A stretch of DNA of 64,000 nt from Skeletonema tropicum (Eukaryota; Bacillariophyta; Thalassiosirophyceae; Thalassiosirales; Thalassiosiraceae): positions 1,798,001-1,862,000 of the forward strand of contig CM074139.1 of assembly GCA_037178625.1 (NCBI GenBank), given 5' to 3'. Position numbers and translations under genes: made by a program. Positions 39,845 through 50,343 of this stretch are shown piece after piece. The notes beneath the pieces are model-generated. The model made no database searches, was not told the DNA's origin, and saw only the letters and a program-made list of their open reading frames with translations. Within the stretch, counting starts at the first letter, position 1, and the number at the start of each line of letters is the position of its first letter.

Positions 39845-42200
39845 CGTGTCTGGGTCATGCGAGGACTGTCAAGTGTCAAGTTAGGGTTCGCTTCAGAGTT
39901 TGGTTTTCCACATCTCATTGACTCTTTTGCAAAATATTCCCGCCAAAAATCCGTGCGAGAGTTGATTTGAGCAGATTGAGGCCCGCGGCCCGCCGGTCAA
40001 AATCACAAAATAACGACAATTCGCAATGCTGGTCGGGGACGCTCTTTCATCGCACGACTACTGATCGTTGTCGTGCGATGAAAGAGAAAGAGTCAGTGTG
40101 AGGTAAGGGGGAGATAGCAACCAGAAGTATTGAGAGAGCAATGGAGGGTATTTTCGATGATTAACAAACTTGCAAGCACTATGCGATGAAGCGCAACGGC
40201 GGCAATTCAACAGGCGGGGAAATTGATGCTATTCACTTCATGGCGAGACATGAAGACAACAGTCAAGGTTGATTTTTCAGCTGAAGGGGTATTGGGTATC
40301 ACGGTATGATGCATCATAGATAAGTTGCCCTTCCTGAGCTGGAATCATACATAACTCTGCCTCCTATTGATAAAAATGATACAACTTCGACATTTCTTGG
40401 TTGTCAAATGTATTTCAATCGTTCAGCTGAGGAAGCAAGCTACTTGTACCTTGACGCCTCTTCAGTAAGCAAAAATATTTGCTAAACCTTAAATCATGTC
40501 TGTGGCTCTATATCGAGATTCCTGAAACGATTAATTTAAAATACTCCTATCAATTACATGCGAAGAACGATAAGTGTGTCTCTTGGTTGTCGTGTGACTG
40601 AAGCACCCATATTCCTGCCTCTTCGTTGTGCGCAGCATGCAAATTATTATAAGTACCCACACCTTCGTCAATAACCATGTGGTTGTCGCAGCAGCAGCAT
40701 GTAAACATCAAGACCAACTTTTTTCACTTGCTTGTCGTGTTGAGATAATGATCATAAACGTTTCGTCTCATTTCTAACCTCTCTGCTGAAGTTCTCGGTT
40801 ACAATATAATTTGCCGCTCATCACGAAAGTCATGCCCATCATCAAATGCTTTTTCAGAGAAGTTCCTTTGCAGGCACTTTTCCAAGTTGATTTGTCACAA
40901 TGATCGGATCATTGTTCATTAGGCAACCAAATATAGCACAGGCGCTACTTTCAATGATTGATAGATCAATAATGGCCATTGCCTCCCTCTCCCCCTAACT
41001 TAAATAGATATATCTCGGGCATCGTATACCGGACGAGCTGCAGCGTCATTTTGGCCACCACCACACCCAGTGGGCTTTTTAAAATAAAAGGAGCGCATTG
41101 TCAATGCAAGCATTTGGTGGCTGCTGGAATTGGTTGCTCCGATCGTGCTGTCTTTCAAGCTCCCCCACGTGTTGATTTCAATTGTGTCGGAAGGCTAAAA
41201 AATCATATGCAGTGACGAAGCTGACGCATTCAAACGACTACCCTGCGCCAGATTTACTACCAAATATATCAATGCATAAATAGCAACCGAGACCACGAAG
41301 CAACTTTCGACTGTCCTCTGCCCTGCTGTCATTTAATCCCCCCTCCCATCATTACTTGAATTGTGCCAATTTTAAATAATCACGCCGTATAAGTAATAAT
41401 TGATGACTCATATCGGTGACCCGAGCGATAACCACGCCTAAACTTGCAACCTATCGATTATCCGTCAATATTGTTGATATAAATCATTGTAGAGGAGCAC
41501 AGAGCCCATGAAGATGTTGTCGTGCAGCGGTTGAGATCGTTATTTTCACCAACGGACGCAAGATATGACAAGGCGGTAACTAAGTGAGTAGACGCACGAG
41601 AGAATTTATTCCGCAGTCGCCGTCGGTAAACACGGACTGCATGAGACACCGGTGGCAGTATGGGTCGGTAGGACCATCGGTGGCGGAGGGGGCGTTGGGG
41701 GAGATGTGGCCGTCATGGTCGTTATTATTTTGTGATTTCGACTTGAATCAACTTTCGCACGAGCAAGTTCCACGCGGAACTTAAGGCTATTTTGCAAAAG
41801 AGTCAATTATTTGATGGTGTGAAGACTTACTTTCCCTAGCATAGAGCTGCATAAACAATATAAACAATAGAAGTAGTATGAGCAAATAGCAAGCAAACGC
41901 AAGCACAAGCACAACAATAAGATTTTATTCAAGCTAGCAAGTCAAACAGCGCCCGACATGAATATGCCAGATGAAGTCATTAACAACGCAAGAATTTTGA
42001 ATGATGTTGCTCAGCCTCGTGAAGGATGGAAAACTTTCCAATTCAAAGTTGCAGAATTCGGAGATTATGATCGTCTTGAAGACACTGATTGGCTTGAAAC
42101 GCCGCTATCTCCCAGCACAGGGGATGAGTGGTCATTGGAAATTCACCCGGGGAGGCATGCTGCCGCTACTCCAGGGTATTTTTCAGTTTACCTCAAGTGC
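39845..42200 (+). repeat. 2356-bp direct repeat, copy 1
   Basis: Starts CGTGTCTGGGTCATGCGAGG and ends CCTCAAGTGC. It matches copy 2 (46602-48957) at a constant offset of 6757. All sections compared, and all open frames inside, are identical. It contains the upstream region and the first ~81 codons of the MATH-BTB gene. Confidence 0.95.
40042..40086. repeat. 17-bp perfect stem-loop (copy in repeat 1)
   Basis: CTCTTTCATCGCACGAC (40042-40058) pairs with GTCGTGCGATGAAAGAG (40070-40086) around an 11-nt loop. The same hairpin recurs at 46799-46843 in repeat copy 2. Confidence 0.9.
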
Positions 42201-42218
42201 CAACTCACGTGTGGATGA
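41958..42218 (+). pseudogene. 5' fragment of the MATH-BTB gene
   Basis: Duplicate of the first 81 codons of the gene at 48715, cut off at 42200 where the transposase-like segment begins. The frame then reads five foreign codons to a TGA. The full promoter region is duplicated with it, so a short MATH fragment could be transcribed. Confidence 0.9.
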
Positions 42219-42289
42219 CATTTTCGGTACTCAAACTGTCCACGTAGGAATCCGTAGAAATACATTGCGTATATTTTTCAAAATACACC

Positions 42290-42368
42290 CCTGAGAGGAA
42301 AACCCCGAACATTTTCGTGATCCCCATGCTTTTGCGAGTTAGAATATGCTGGGGGTTTTCCTCTCAGG
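42290..42368. repeat. 17-bp perfect inverted repeat near left end of the 4.4-kb segment
   Basis: CCTGAGAGGAAAACCCC (42290-42306) and GGGGTTTTCCTCTCAGG (42352-42368) around a 45-nt loop, about 180 bp upstream of the large ORF. Candidate subterminal binding site or promoter-proximal hairpin. Confidence 0.9.
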
Positions 42369-42546
42369 ACTTTGTGTGACGAATAATTAATGTAGTTAAA
42401 TGGACTATAGATTTGTATAGATTCACAACTTTAAGGTCTTTGTGTGTGGAATCAGGTCTGCTTTGTGGCAAAAAAGGTTTTTTTTGTTCCCGCCATTTCT
42501 AATTTCATTTTCCTTCAGCATTTATCTGTCATTGCACATAGTAACC

Positions 42547-45500
42547 ATGTCGTCATGCCGCACTACCGGCCCTTCGCCTAGCCGCAACAACGGCGGCGAA
42601 AGCATACGAGACTCAGGGAACGTTTCATCAACACCTAAGCTTCGGTCTAGGACGCAAATTGTAACCCCGGCAACTACCACAAATGAGCAAACGACGTCCT
42701 CAACGAAAGGCACAGGTGCACATCGACGCAGGTCGAAGAGGGGTTGCCAGTCATCTGAACGACTGACACCTCCTAAGTCATATTTTACTGACCGCCAAGG
42801 CAAAGTCACATGTTTGATGTTTGGTCTCGATCCCAGCAATGAGGCTCATAAGAGAGTGATTTGTGTTGGATGCATGAGATGTGTTGGCAACGCTATTGTG
42901 GTGCCGGATGTAGTAAGAAACAAAACAAATCATGAGCGTAATGGCAACCGAAAGTGTGAACAGCCTTGGCATATTGGCAATGAAGATCATAGAGAGGAAC
43001 GGAAAGAAATTGTTCGTCGAGATTTCCTTGCATTATTCGACGTAGACGAGCCCGAAGTGTGTGCTGATGCAGACATCAACAACAAAAATAATTCGACTCA
43101 ACCACCATCAAAACGCAGACGAGTACAAACAAAACAAAACGATGCAGTGATGGAAGATTCTTGGCAACTACCTCCGCCGCCTCCAATAATATTTGACGAG
43201 GGAGGTCATTTCACAAAAGACGCAATGGAAGTGATAAGAACACAATTATCATCATCCTACAAAAGCAATGATAATCCGCCTAATGAGGATGACATGAGAG
43301 TTGCCGGAATGCTGATGCTTTGGATATTTAAATACAGCAACAACGACAGTAAAGTATCGCTAGCAAAACTTTCTTCGTTTCCAACCTATCGTCAATTCAC
43401 AGTTGCAAAGGTTCCGACGACTTACGACACTGAGGTGACAGCTCGGCAGACACGAGAACGGACGAAGAAAGCAAGTGACTGGATTGATGCGCTGATGGAA
43501 GGCAACTTTGATACAGCGGATGTACTAGTCAGTTTGTTGGATAAGAACAGCAAGAAGAAGTTGCCATTGAAGTACATCATCAAGGAATGGAATGCAAACT
43601 ATCGATTTGATGTAGACACGACACTTGCAGCTTTAAAATTTTCTGGCATAAATCCTACCCAAGCGGAAAAGCTGATGCAATTCACAGATGTTGAAACCCG
43701 TCAAGATGGATGTTTGTCAGGGATAAGATGGCTTGCACCAGTGAAACAAATTTACCAGAGAAAGAAAGAAATCGTAGCAAAATCATTCGTGTCAAGACGA
43801 CACAAGAAAGTCTCCCTATCATCGTGGGTGACGAAGGACAAAAAGAAGCAAGCAGAACGGTTAATACAATGCTCTGTTGCATCGGTCAGGTTGGAGGAAG
43901 TAGTATTTACAAACTTAGTAGAGAACAGAAGATGTAAAAGATTTGTCAAGGCCTCGAAGAGGTACATAGAACCTGTGCAATGGGACGGAGAAACAGCATT
44001 GTACAAAATAAGCACTGATGGAGGTGCTGGATCCAACAAGCATGCTATAAATCCAGTCAATGTAAACAATCCTCAAGGGCAGGAACACTTATATGTATTT
44101 CTCGAGTACTCCCGTGCCAGAGATACGTACAAGAATCTCAAGACAGTATATGAATCTCATCCGGAAATAAAGAGGGGCATTGAAGATATTTGCAACCGGA
44201 GGATAGTTTTGCTAGAAGTGAAGATTGGGAACAAAGTAGGATCATGTATGGTTATCAACACCGACAAAACTCACAACTACAAATGTCCATCGCGGCTGCC
44301 AGAACTATCGGAGAGTTTCTACGAATCAACAAGCCAACAGCTTCCTACACCTCAACCACTTGAAAAGTATTCCACACGGATTGATTTTGCGACGGTGAAG
44401 AAGACTAAACTCATCCGGAACAAGAGTAAGAACTGCTACGAAGGACTCATGTTTGAAGATGACGAGGGGAATAATATAGGAACATCTTTCTTCACTACTC
44501 CATTGAGCTGTACATCTGAAGAATGTACTCTGAATCAAGTGCTGGTGATGGGTGTATTTTCATCAGACTTGGCTCTGCTTTGCACAATATTCGGTCACCA
44601 AGGCGCAAAAGCAATGTGGTTCTGTCTCTTCTGTCTCATGAAACAGAGCGACGCCATGAAAGACTTCGATGGCACTGCCACCCAAGTTAATCAACGGGAC
44701 CTTAAGATGTTGCAGGAATTTGGGCGTATGTACTGCGAAGAGGTGAGCAAAGTCAATAAAGCAGATCAGGGATCGAAGTTCAAACCGAATATCACGCAGA
44801 ATGTGACATACTCAATCACAAACGTTCCATTACTTGATATCCCTCTTGATTGTGTCACCTACGCGACCATGCATGTAGTGTTGGGACTCACGAAGTGGTT
44901 GGTTGATGTCACAATTTCGGGATACGAGCACATTGAGGCGAAAGCGGCAGCAAAGCAAAGTGAAGGAGATGCAAGTAATGACGGAGCAGTGTTTAGAGAA
45001 GAAATTGAATCGACCTTGAAGAAACTACAAAGATATGTTGAATTTCTTGACGATCAGGCGAAGGATGCTAAGTCTGCAGTCATAAGCCACAACGCAATAT
45101 TAGAGAGGATCACTACACTATCGGAAGAACTGGGTGCAATATTGGAAGGAAAAGAGGCTATTAACTCAGCTGCTGAACCGATGGTAGTCACAAATACAAG
45201 AGAGGAAGAAATCAGGGCACTGCTGGAGTCACTGCGTCTTCAAATTATTGACAACAATAGTGACAATGATGAAGGCAGTGGTGAAGATTCTTATTGCGTG
45301 AAGTACTTGCAAATGGTGCTTGAGCAGCAATGTATTACGAACGAGACAATCAAAGAGTGTGAAGAATATTTGAAAGATCACAGCAGCAATGCATACAGAG
45401 TTTTCACTGCAGTGATGAAACAGTATGGTGTGGATCAAACTACTTACTTTCAGGGTTCGATCGTCGGAAATCATTGCATGACCTTTGGAGAAAAGTCTAA

Positions 45501-46386
45501 GGACATCTACGGTAAAGCGGCCAAAGAATTGGAGCCCATCATTGGTGTAGACGATGAATTGAAGCGCGAATTACATGCATTTACGGATAGACTGAAATCC
45601 ATCTCGGAAGTGTGGTTCAAAATCATGAGAGTGATGAAGTCAGTCGAGATTCAATCGGACGAGGCAATTAGTCACTTTCAACAGGATACTGTGACATTGC
45701 GAGATCTGATATATAAACTTGTCGTAACTGATGTTCCGATTTCTGGGTGGAAAAGGAAGTTGACAAGATCGATGAAGGCGCATCTTCTGTTTGGTCTCCA
45801 TCTTTTGAAGCAGCTGCAAATGTGGGGCACTCTTGGTGGTATAGATGAACAAAACATAGAGACCTGTCATGCGATCTGGAATAAGTTATTGCGCCAGTTT
45901 GGAGCTACCCGTGGCAATGAACTCCAGAAGAAAGTGTTGAGTGAGTATCTATTTCAAACTTCACCATTTTTACATTGTGCAAAAGATCATGTGAAGAAGG
46001 AGACCAAGTCAAAACGGAAGAAGAAAACGAACAGTGGAGTCCAGAATTCTCGGCGCTGCGAAGAGGTTACTGATGTCGCATTGGTTGATAGTAATGTCGT
46101 GCTTGGTCCTTTGGCGACTAGCATCAATGACGAAGAGGCTCTCCACCAAGAACTAGTACTCACGGATGAAGTTGTTGCGGATGATGTTGCGGTAGTTAAC
46201 AGTGACGGCAGCGATGATGATGCAGCCATAAAAGTGACAGAAAATGATACTATGATCAAAATTTGCAATCATCCTGGTTGTGGGAAAATGCGGCTTGCTA
46301 TGGCATGGCGTATCCATCAATATGAGTGCCACGAAGTGGTTACCACCGATACCAACAGTGGTGAGGATATGAATGTTGATGGTTGA
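42547..46386 (+). CDS. Large transposase-like protein, unassigned family
   Basis: 1279 aa from the first ATG (42547), uninterrupted. The N-terminus is Ser/Thr/Arg rich with CVGCMRC and a later CEQPWH (~110-155), a possible zinc module. Acid-containing blocks are consistent with a DDE/RNase-H-fold transposase: STDGGAGSNKHAIN (D at ~491), VFSSDLALLCTIFGHQGAKAMWFCLFC (D ~674, Cys pair ~694-697), and DEQNIETCHAIWNKLLRQF (~1100-1118). Between them are charged coiled-coil segments (~810-870, ~900-960), as insertion domains in such proteins often are. The C-terminus has CNHPGCGKMRLAMAWRIHQYECH-like spacing (C-x4-C...H-x4-C-H), another zinc-finger candidate. Similar block orders occur in poorly characterised eukaryotic transposases; I cannot name the superfamily. 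The catalytic assignment is inference. Confidence 0.55.
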   Translation: MSSCRTTGPSPSRNNGGESIRDSGNVSSTPKLRSRTQIVTPATTTNEQTTSSTKGTGAHRRRSKRGCQSSERLTPPKSYFTDRQGKVTCLMFGLDPSNEAHKRVICVGCMRCVGNAIVVPDVVRNKTNHERNGNRKCEQPWHIGNEDHREERKEIVRRDFLALFDVDEPEVCADADINNKNNSTQPPSKRRRVQTKQNDAVMEDSWQLPPPPPIIFDEGGHFTKDAMEVIRTQLSSSYKSNDNPPNEDDMRVAGMLMLWIFKYSNNDSKVSLAKLSSFPTYRQFTVAKVPTTYDTEVTARQTRERTKKASDWIDALMEGNFDTADVLVSLLDKNSKKKLPLKYIIKEWNANYRFDVDTTLAALKFSGINPTQAEKLMQFTDVETRQDGCLSGIRWLAPVKQIYQRKKEIVAKSFVSRRHKKVSLSSWVTKDKKKQAERLIQCSVASVRLEEVVFTNLVENRRCKRFVKASKRYIEPVQWDGETALYKISTDGGAGSNKHAINPVNVNNPQGQEHLYVFLEYSRARDTYKNLKTVYESHPEIKRGIEDICNRRIVLLEVKIGNKVGSCMVINTDKTHNYKCPSRLPELSESFYESTSQQLPTPQPLEKYSTRIDFATVKKTKLIRNKSKNCYEGLMFEDDEGNNIGTSFFTTPLSCTSEECTLNQVLVMGVFSSDLALLCTIFGHQGAKAMWFCLFCLMKQSDAMKDFDGTATQVNQRDLKMLQEFGRMYCEEVSKVNKADQGSKFKPNITQNVTYSITNVPLLDIPLDCVTYATMHVVLGLTKWLVDVTISGYEHIEAKAAAKQSEGDASNDGAVFREEIESTLKKLQRYVEFLDDQAKDAKSAVISHNAILERITTLSEELGAILEGKEAINSAAEPMVVTNTREEEIRALLESLRLQIIDNNSDNDEGSGEDSYCVKYLQMVLEQQCITNETIKECEEYLKDHSSNAYRVFTAVMKQYGVDQTTYFQGSIVGNHCMTFGEKSKDIYGKAAKELEPIIGVDDELKRELHAFTDRLKSISEVWFKIMRVMKSVEIQSDEAISHFQQDTVTLRDLIYKLVVTDVPISGWKRKLTRSMKAHLLFGLHLLKQLQMWGTLGGIDEQNIETCHAIWNKLLRQFGATRGNELQKKVLSEYLFQTSPFLHCAKDHVKKETKSKRKKKTNSGVQNSRRCEEVTDVALVDSNVVLGPLATSINDEEALHQELVLTDEVVADDVAVVNSDGSDDDAAIKVTENDTMIKICNHPGCGKMRLAMAWRIHQYECHEVVTTDTNSGEDMNVDG

Positions 46387-46601
46387 TGCCAATTGGCAGG
46401 CTTAGTATATGTATAAATGTAATTGTGACTATGAGATGGTAGATTGTTGAATTAGTTGCATTTTAATTGGAGATATTCATCATGTAAGGCAGGTGGAAGA
46501 GAGACTCGTCATGGTTGTTAGCTAGAGAGATACCTTGGCTTGATGGAAAAAATGCTATCGCCAACATCGCTAAAATATCCAAAATGTAAGGCTGGTCGGG
46601 C

Positions 46602-48957
46602 CGTGTCTGGGTCATGCGAGGACTGTCAAGTGTCAAGTTAGGGTTCGCTTCAGAGTTTGGTTTTCCACATCTCATTGACTCTTTTGCAAAATATTCCCGC
46701 CAAAAATCCGTGCGAGAGTTGATTTGAGCAGATTGAGGCCCGCGGCCCGCCGGTCAAAATCACAAAATAACGACAATTCGCAATGCTGGTCGGGGACGCT
46801 CTTTCATCGCACGACTACTGATCGTTGTCGTGCGATGAAAGAGAAAGAGTCAGTGTGAGGTAAGGGGGAGATAGCAACCAGAAGTATTGAGAGAGCAATG
46901 GAGGGTATTTTCGATGATTAACAAACTTGCAAGCACTATGCGATGAAGCGCAACGGCGGCAATTCAACAGGCGGGGAAATTGATGCTATTCACTTCATGG
47001 CGAGACATGAAGACAACAGTCAAGGTTGATTTTTCAGCTGAAGGGGTATTGGGTATCACGGTATGATGCATCATAGATAAGTTGCCCTTCCTGAGCTGGA
47101 ATCATACATAACTCTGCCTCCTATTGATAAAAATGATACAACTTCGACATTTCTTGGTTGTCAAATGTATTTCAATCGTTCAGCTGAGGAAGCAAGCTAC
47201 TTGTACCTTGACGCCTCTTCAGTAAGCAAAAATATTTGCTAAACCTTAAATCATGTCTGTGGCTCTATATCGAGATTCCTGAAACGATTAATTTAAAATA
47301 CTCCTATCAATTACATGCGAAGAACGATAAGTGTGTCTCTTGGTTGTCGTGTGACTGAAGCACCCATATTCCTGCCTCTTCGTTGTGCGCAGCATGCAAA
47401 TTATTATAAGTACCCACACCTTCGTCAATAACCATGTGGTTGTCGCAGCAGCAGCATGTAAACATCAAGACCAACTTTTTTCACTTGCTTGTCGTGTTGA
47501 GATAATGATCATAAACGTTTCGTCTCATTTCTAACCTCTCTGCTGAAGTTCTCGGTTACAATATAATTTGCCGCTCATCACGAAAGTCATGCCCATCATC
47601 AAATGCTTTTTCAGAGAAGTTCCTTTGCAGGCACTTTTCCAAGTTGATTTGTCACAATGATCGGATCATTGTTCATTAGGCAACCAAATATAGCACAGGC
47701 GCTACTTTCAATGATTGATAGATCAATAATGGCCATTGCCTCCCTCTCCCCCTAACTTAAATAGATATATCTCGGGCATCGTATACCGGACGAGCTGCAG
47801 CGTCATTTTGGCCACCACCACACCCAGTGGGCTTTTTAAAATAAAAGGAGCGCATTGTCAATGCAAGCATTTGGTGGCTGCTGGAATTGGTTGCTCCGAT
47901 CGTGCTGTCTTTCAAGCTCCCCCACGTGTTGATTTCAATTGTGTCGGAAGGCTAAAAAATCATATGCAGTGACGAAGCTGACGCATTCAAACGACTACCC
48001 TGCGCCAGATTTACTACCAAATATATCAATGCATAAATAGCAACCGAGACCACGAAGCAACTTTCGACTGTCCTCTGCCCTGCTGTCATTTAATCCCCCC
48101 TCCCATCATTACTTGAATTGTGCCAATTTTAAATAATCACGCCGTATAAGTAATAATTGATGACTCATATCGGTGACCCGAGCGATAACCACGCCTAAAC
48201 TTGCAACCTATCGATTATCCGTCAATATTGTTGATATAAATCATTGTAGAGGAGCACAGAGCCCATGAAGATGTTGTCGTGCAGCGGTTGAGATCGTTAT
48301 TTTCACCAACGGACGCAAGATATGACAAGGCGGTAACTAAGTGAGTAGACGCACGAGAGAATTTATTCCGCAGTCGCCGTCGGTAAACACGGACTGCATG
48401 AGACACCGGTGGCAGTATGGGTCGGTAGGACCATCGGTGGCGGAGGGGGCGTTGGGGGAGATGTGGCCGTCATGGTCGTTATTATTTTGTGATTTCGACT
48501 TGAATCAACTTTCGCACGAGCAAGTTCCACGCGGAACTTAAGGCTATTTTGCAAAAGAGTCAATTATTTGATGGTGTGAAGACTTACTTTCCCTAGCATA
48601 GAGCTGCATAAACAATATAAACAATAGAAGTAGTATGAGCAAATAGCAAGCAAACGCAAGCACAAGCACAACAATAAGATTTTATTCAAGCTAGCAAGTC
48701 AAACAGCGCCCGACATGAATATGCCAGATGAAGTCATTAACAACGCAAGAATTTTGAATGATGTTGCTCAGCCTCGTGAAGGATGGAAAACTTTCCAATT
48801 CAAAGTTGCAGAATTCGGAGATTATGATCGTCTTGAAGACACTGATTGGCTTGAAACGCCGCTATCTCCCAGCACAGGGGATGAGTGGTCATTGGAAATT
48901 CACCCGGGGAGGCATGCTGCCGCTACTCCAGGGTATTTTTCAGTTTACCTCAAGTGC
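46602..48957 (+). repeat. 2356-bp direct repeat, copy 2
   Basis: Copy of 39845-42200. Here the sequence runs on into the complete MATH-BTB gene, so this is probably the original context of the repeat. Confidence 0.95.
46799..46843. repeat. 17-bp perfect stem-loop (copy in repeat 2)
   Basis: Same hairpin as 40042-40086. It lies about 1.9 kb upstream of the MATH-BTB start codon. Confidence 0.9.
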
Positions 48958-49929
48958 TGCCATCCTCCGAGTACAGCTCAATATGCAGCAATGAAAGTGG
49001 AGATCGCAATTCTGGATAAATTTGGTAACACGAAGAAAAAGGAGGAAATAACTGTCGCCGACATGAAGTTTCGATCCCCAACCAGCTTTTCTATGGTATG
49101 GTTAGACTCAATTTTGCTTTCTGACATCCTGGATGCATCCCAAAATATCTTGGATCAGGGCTCATTAACAATCGCTGTCGCAGTAAAAGAGCCGCCACCT
49201 CCTGCATATGTCCCAAAAAATCCTTTCCAAGATAAGATACAAAATAAGTTCCTCGATGAAGAATCATCTGACGTATGCTTTGAAGTTAGTACGGCGGAAC
49301 CCAACGAAGACAATACGAGGAGGGCAAGGTCAATGATTCCATTTCATGCCCACCGCTTCATTTTGGAAATCTGTGCTCCAATGCTTGCTGAACTATTTGG
49401 GGAGCAATCTTCAGTAGTTTCTATAAATGATATCAAGCCAGATGTATTCCACCAGATGTTGTGGTATGTGTATGGGGGGACTGTTCCACAAAAACCGTTG
49501 AAGGAACACGCCAAGGATATCATCGACGCTGCTGATAAGTTTTCCATTGTGAATCTAAAGTTGGAGGCAGAAGCAGCGTATGTAGAGTCCACAAGAATCA
49601 CCGCTGAAAATGTTATGGACAATCTATTGTACGCGGATGCCAAAAATCTCGCCTTGTTGAAGGAGACAGTCATGGATTTCCTTGCTGAGAATGGCGGAGA
49701 AGTGTTAGGTAATAACATCTCGTTTAACCGATTTCCTCCAGCGTTGGTAAGGGATCTCTTGGTTGCTACGACTCGCAGTAGAAACGTGGGCAACAGTGGC
49801 AATGACTTGACAATGATGCGTGTGAGTGAACTTAGGAGAAAGCTTCATGAGAAAGGGTTGGGGATGAATGTGGATGGCTCTCGTGAAGCGTTGATTGAAG
49901 CTCTCCAGAATAGTGCTGCAGGTGGCTAG
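48715..49929 (+). CDS. MATH-BTB protein with C-terminal SAP-like motif
   Basis: Single exon, 404 aa, ATG 48715. Residues ~20-155 fit a MATH/TRAF-like beta sandwich (WKTFQFKVAEFGDY, WSLEIHPGRH, GYFSVYLKC, then FSMVWLDSILLSDIL). Residues ~176-300 are a BTB/POZ domain: SSDVCFEV, IPFHAHRFILEICAPMLAELF, FHQMLWYVYGGTVP, and a BACK-like helical run (ADKFSIVNLKLEAEAAYV). Residues ~365-400 (MRVSELRRKLHEKGLGMNVDGSREALIEALQ) match a SAP helix-extension-helix, usually DNA binding. MATH-BTB proteins are typically substrate adaptors of Cullin-3 ubiquitin ligases; the SAP tail would suggest a chromatin-linked target. The promoter and first 81 codons are duplicated upstream at 39845-42200. Confidence 0.85.
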   Translation: MNMPDEVINNARILNDVAQPREGWKTFQFKVAEFGDYDRLEDTDWLETPLSPSTGDEWSLEIHPGRHAAATPGYFSVYLKCCHPPSTAQYAAMKVEIAILDKFGNTKKKEEITVADMKFRSPTSFSMVWLDSILLSDILDASQNILDQGSLTIAVAVKEPPPPAYVPKNPFQDKIQNKFLDEESSDVCFEVSTAEPNEDNTRRARSMIPFHAHRFILEICAPMLAELFGEQSSVVSINDIKPDVFHQMLWYVYGGTVPQKPLKEHAKDIIDAADKFSIVNLKLEAEAAYVESTRITAENVMDNLLYADAKNLALLKETVMDFLAENGGEVLGNNISFNRFPPALVRDLLVATTRSRNVGNSGNDLTMMRVSELRRKLHEKGLGMNVDGSREALIEALQNSAAGG

Positions 49930-50343
49930 ATGTTTGTACAGCATACTCCAACTGATGCTGTCACAGTTGATGGCCATTATTCCTGTTTTGAGCAATAAAT
50001 TGTACAAATATAACTCTGAATCTGTATTATCTAATGTGATTTATTTCTGGTAGCTTTCATTACTCACTCTACCCATCTTCGATCTATATTCAATCCTTTT
50101 TCATCTAGTCTGAGTGTAGCGCCTTCCACAGCTCACTTGCAAGGCTTGGGATACGATATTGTAATATCCATGTTACTGTGCACAGTTGATAGGAAGAGAC
50201 ATCACATGCAGCACGTTTACACGTTGTCTATCTAAATACAAGTGAAGAGGTATCGAATGCAGGCTTCTCCAATTGCACATAGACAGACATTATACAGCTC
50301 AGCAGTAACTGTGTAGGGCACACTCTGTATTTTGCTCTCTCTC
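49930..50343. other. Short convergent intergenic
   Basis: It joins the 3' ends of the MATH-BTB gene and the mucin-like gene. TGAGCAATAAATTG near 49990 could serve as a polyadenylation signal. Nothing else seen. Confidence 0.5.

Larger units (their letters stand above)
42201..46601 (+). mobile_element. 4.4-kb segment with transposase-like gene, flanked by 2.36-kb direct repeats
   Basis: Unique DNA lying exactly between the two repeat copies, interrupting what would be a MATH-BTB gene. It holds one large ORF and a 17-bp hairpin near its left end. No terminal inverted repeat and no ordinary short target duplication are visible at its edges. The last ten bases before the right junction (GCTGGTCGGG, 46591-46600) also occur inside the repeat (40028-40037). 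It may be a mobile element, or the product of recombination or misassembly around an element. Confidence 0.55.

Noticed and set aside
40979..41806. Several 63-78 aa frames repeated exactly at 47736-48563
   Set aside because: Identity reflects the 2356-bp repeat, not protein conservation; they lie in the upstream region of MATH-BTB and look random.
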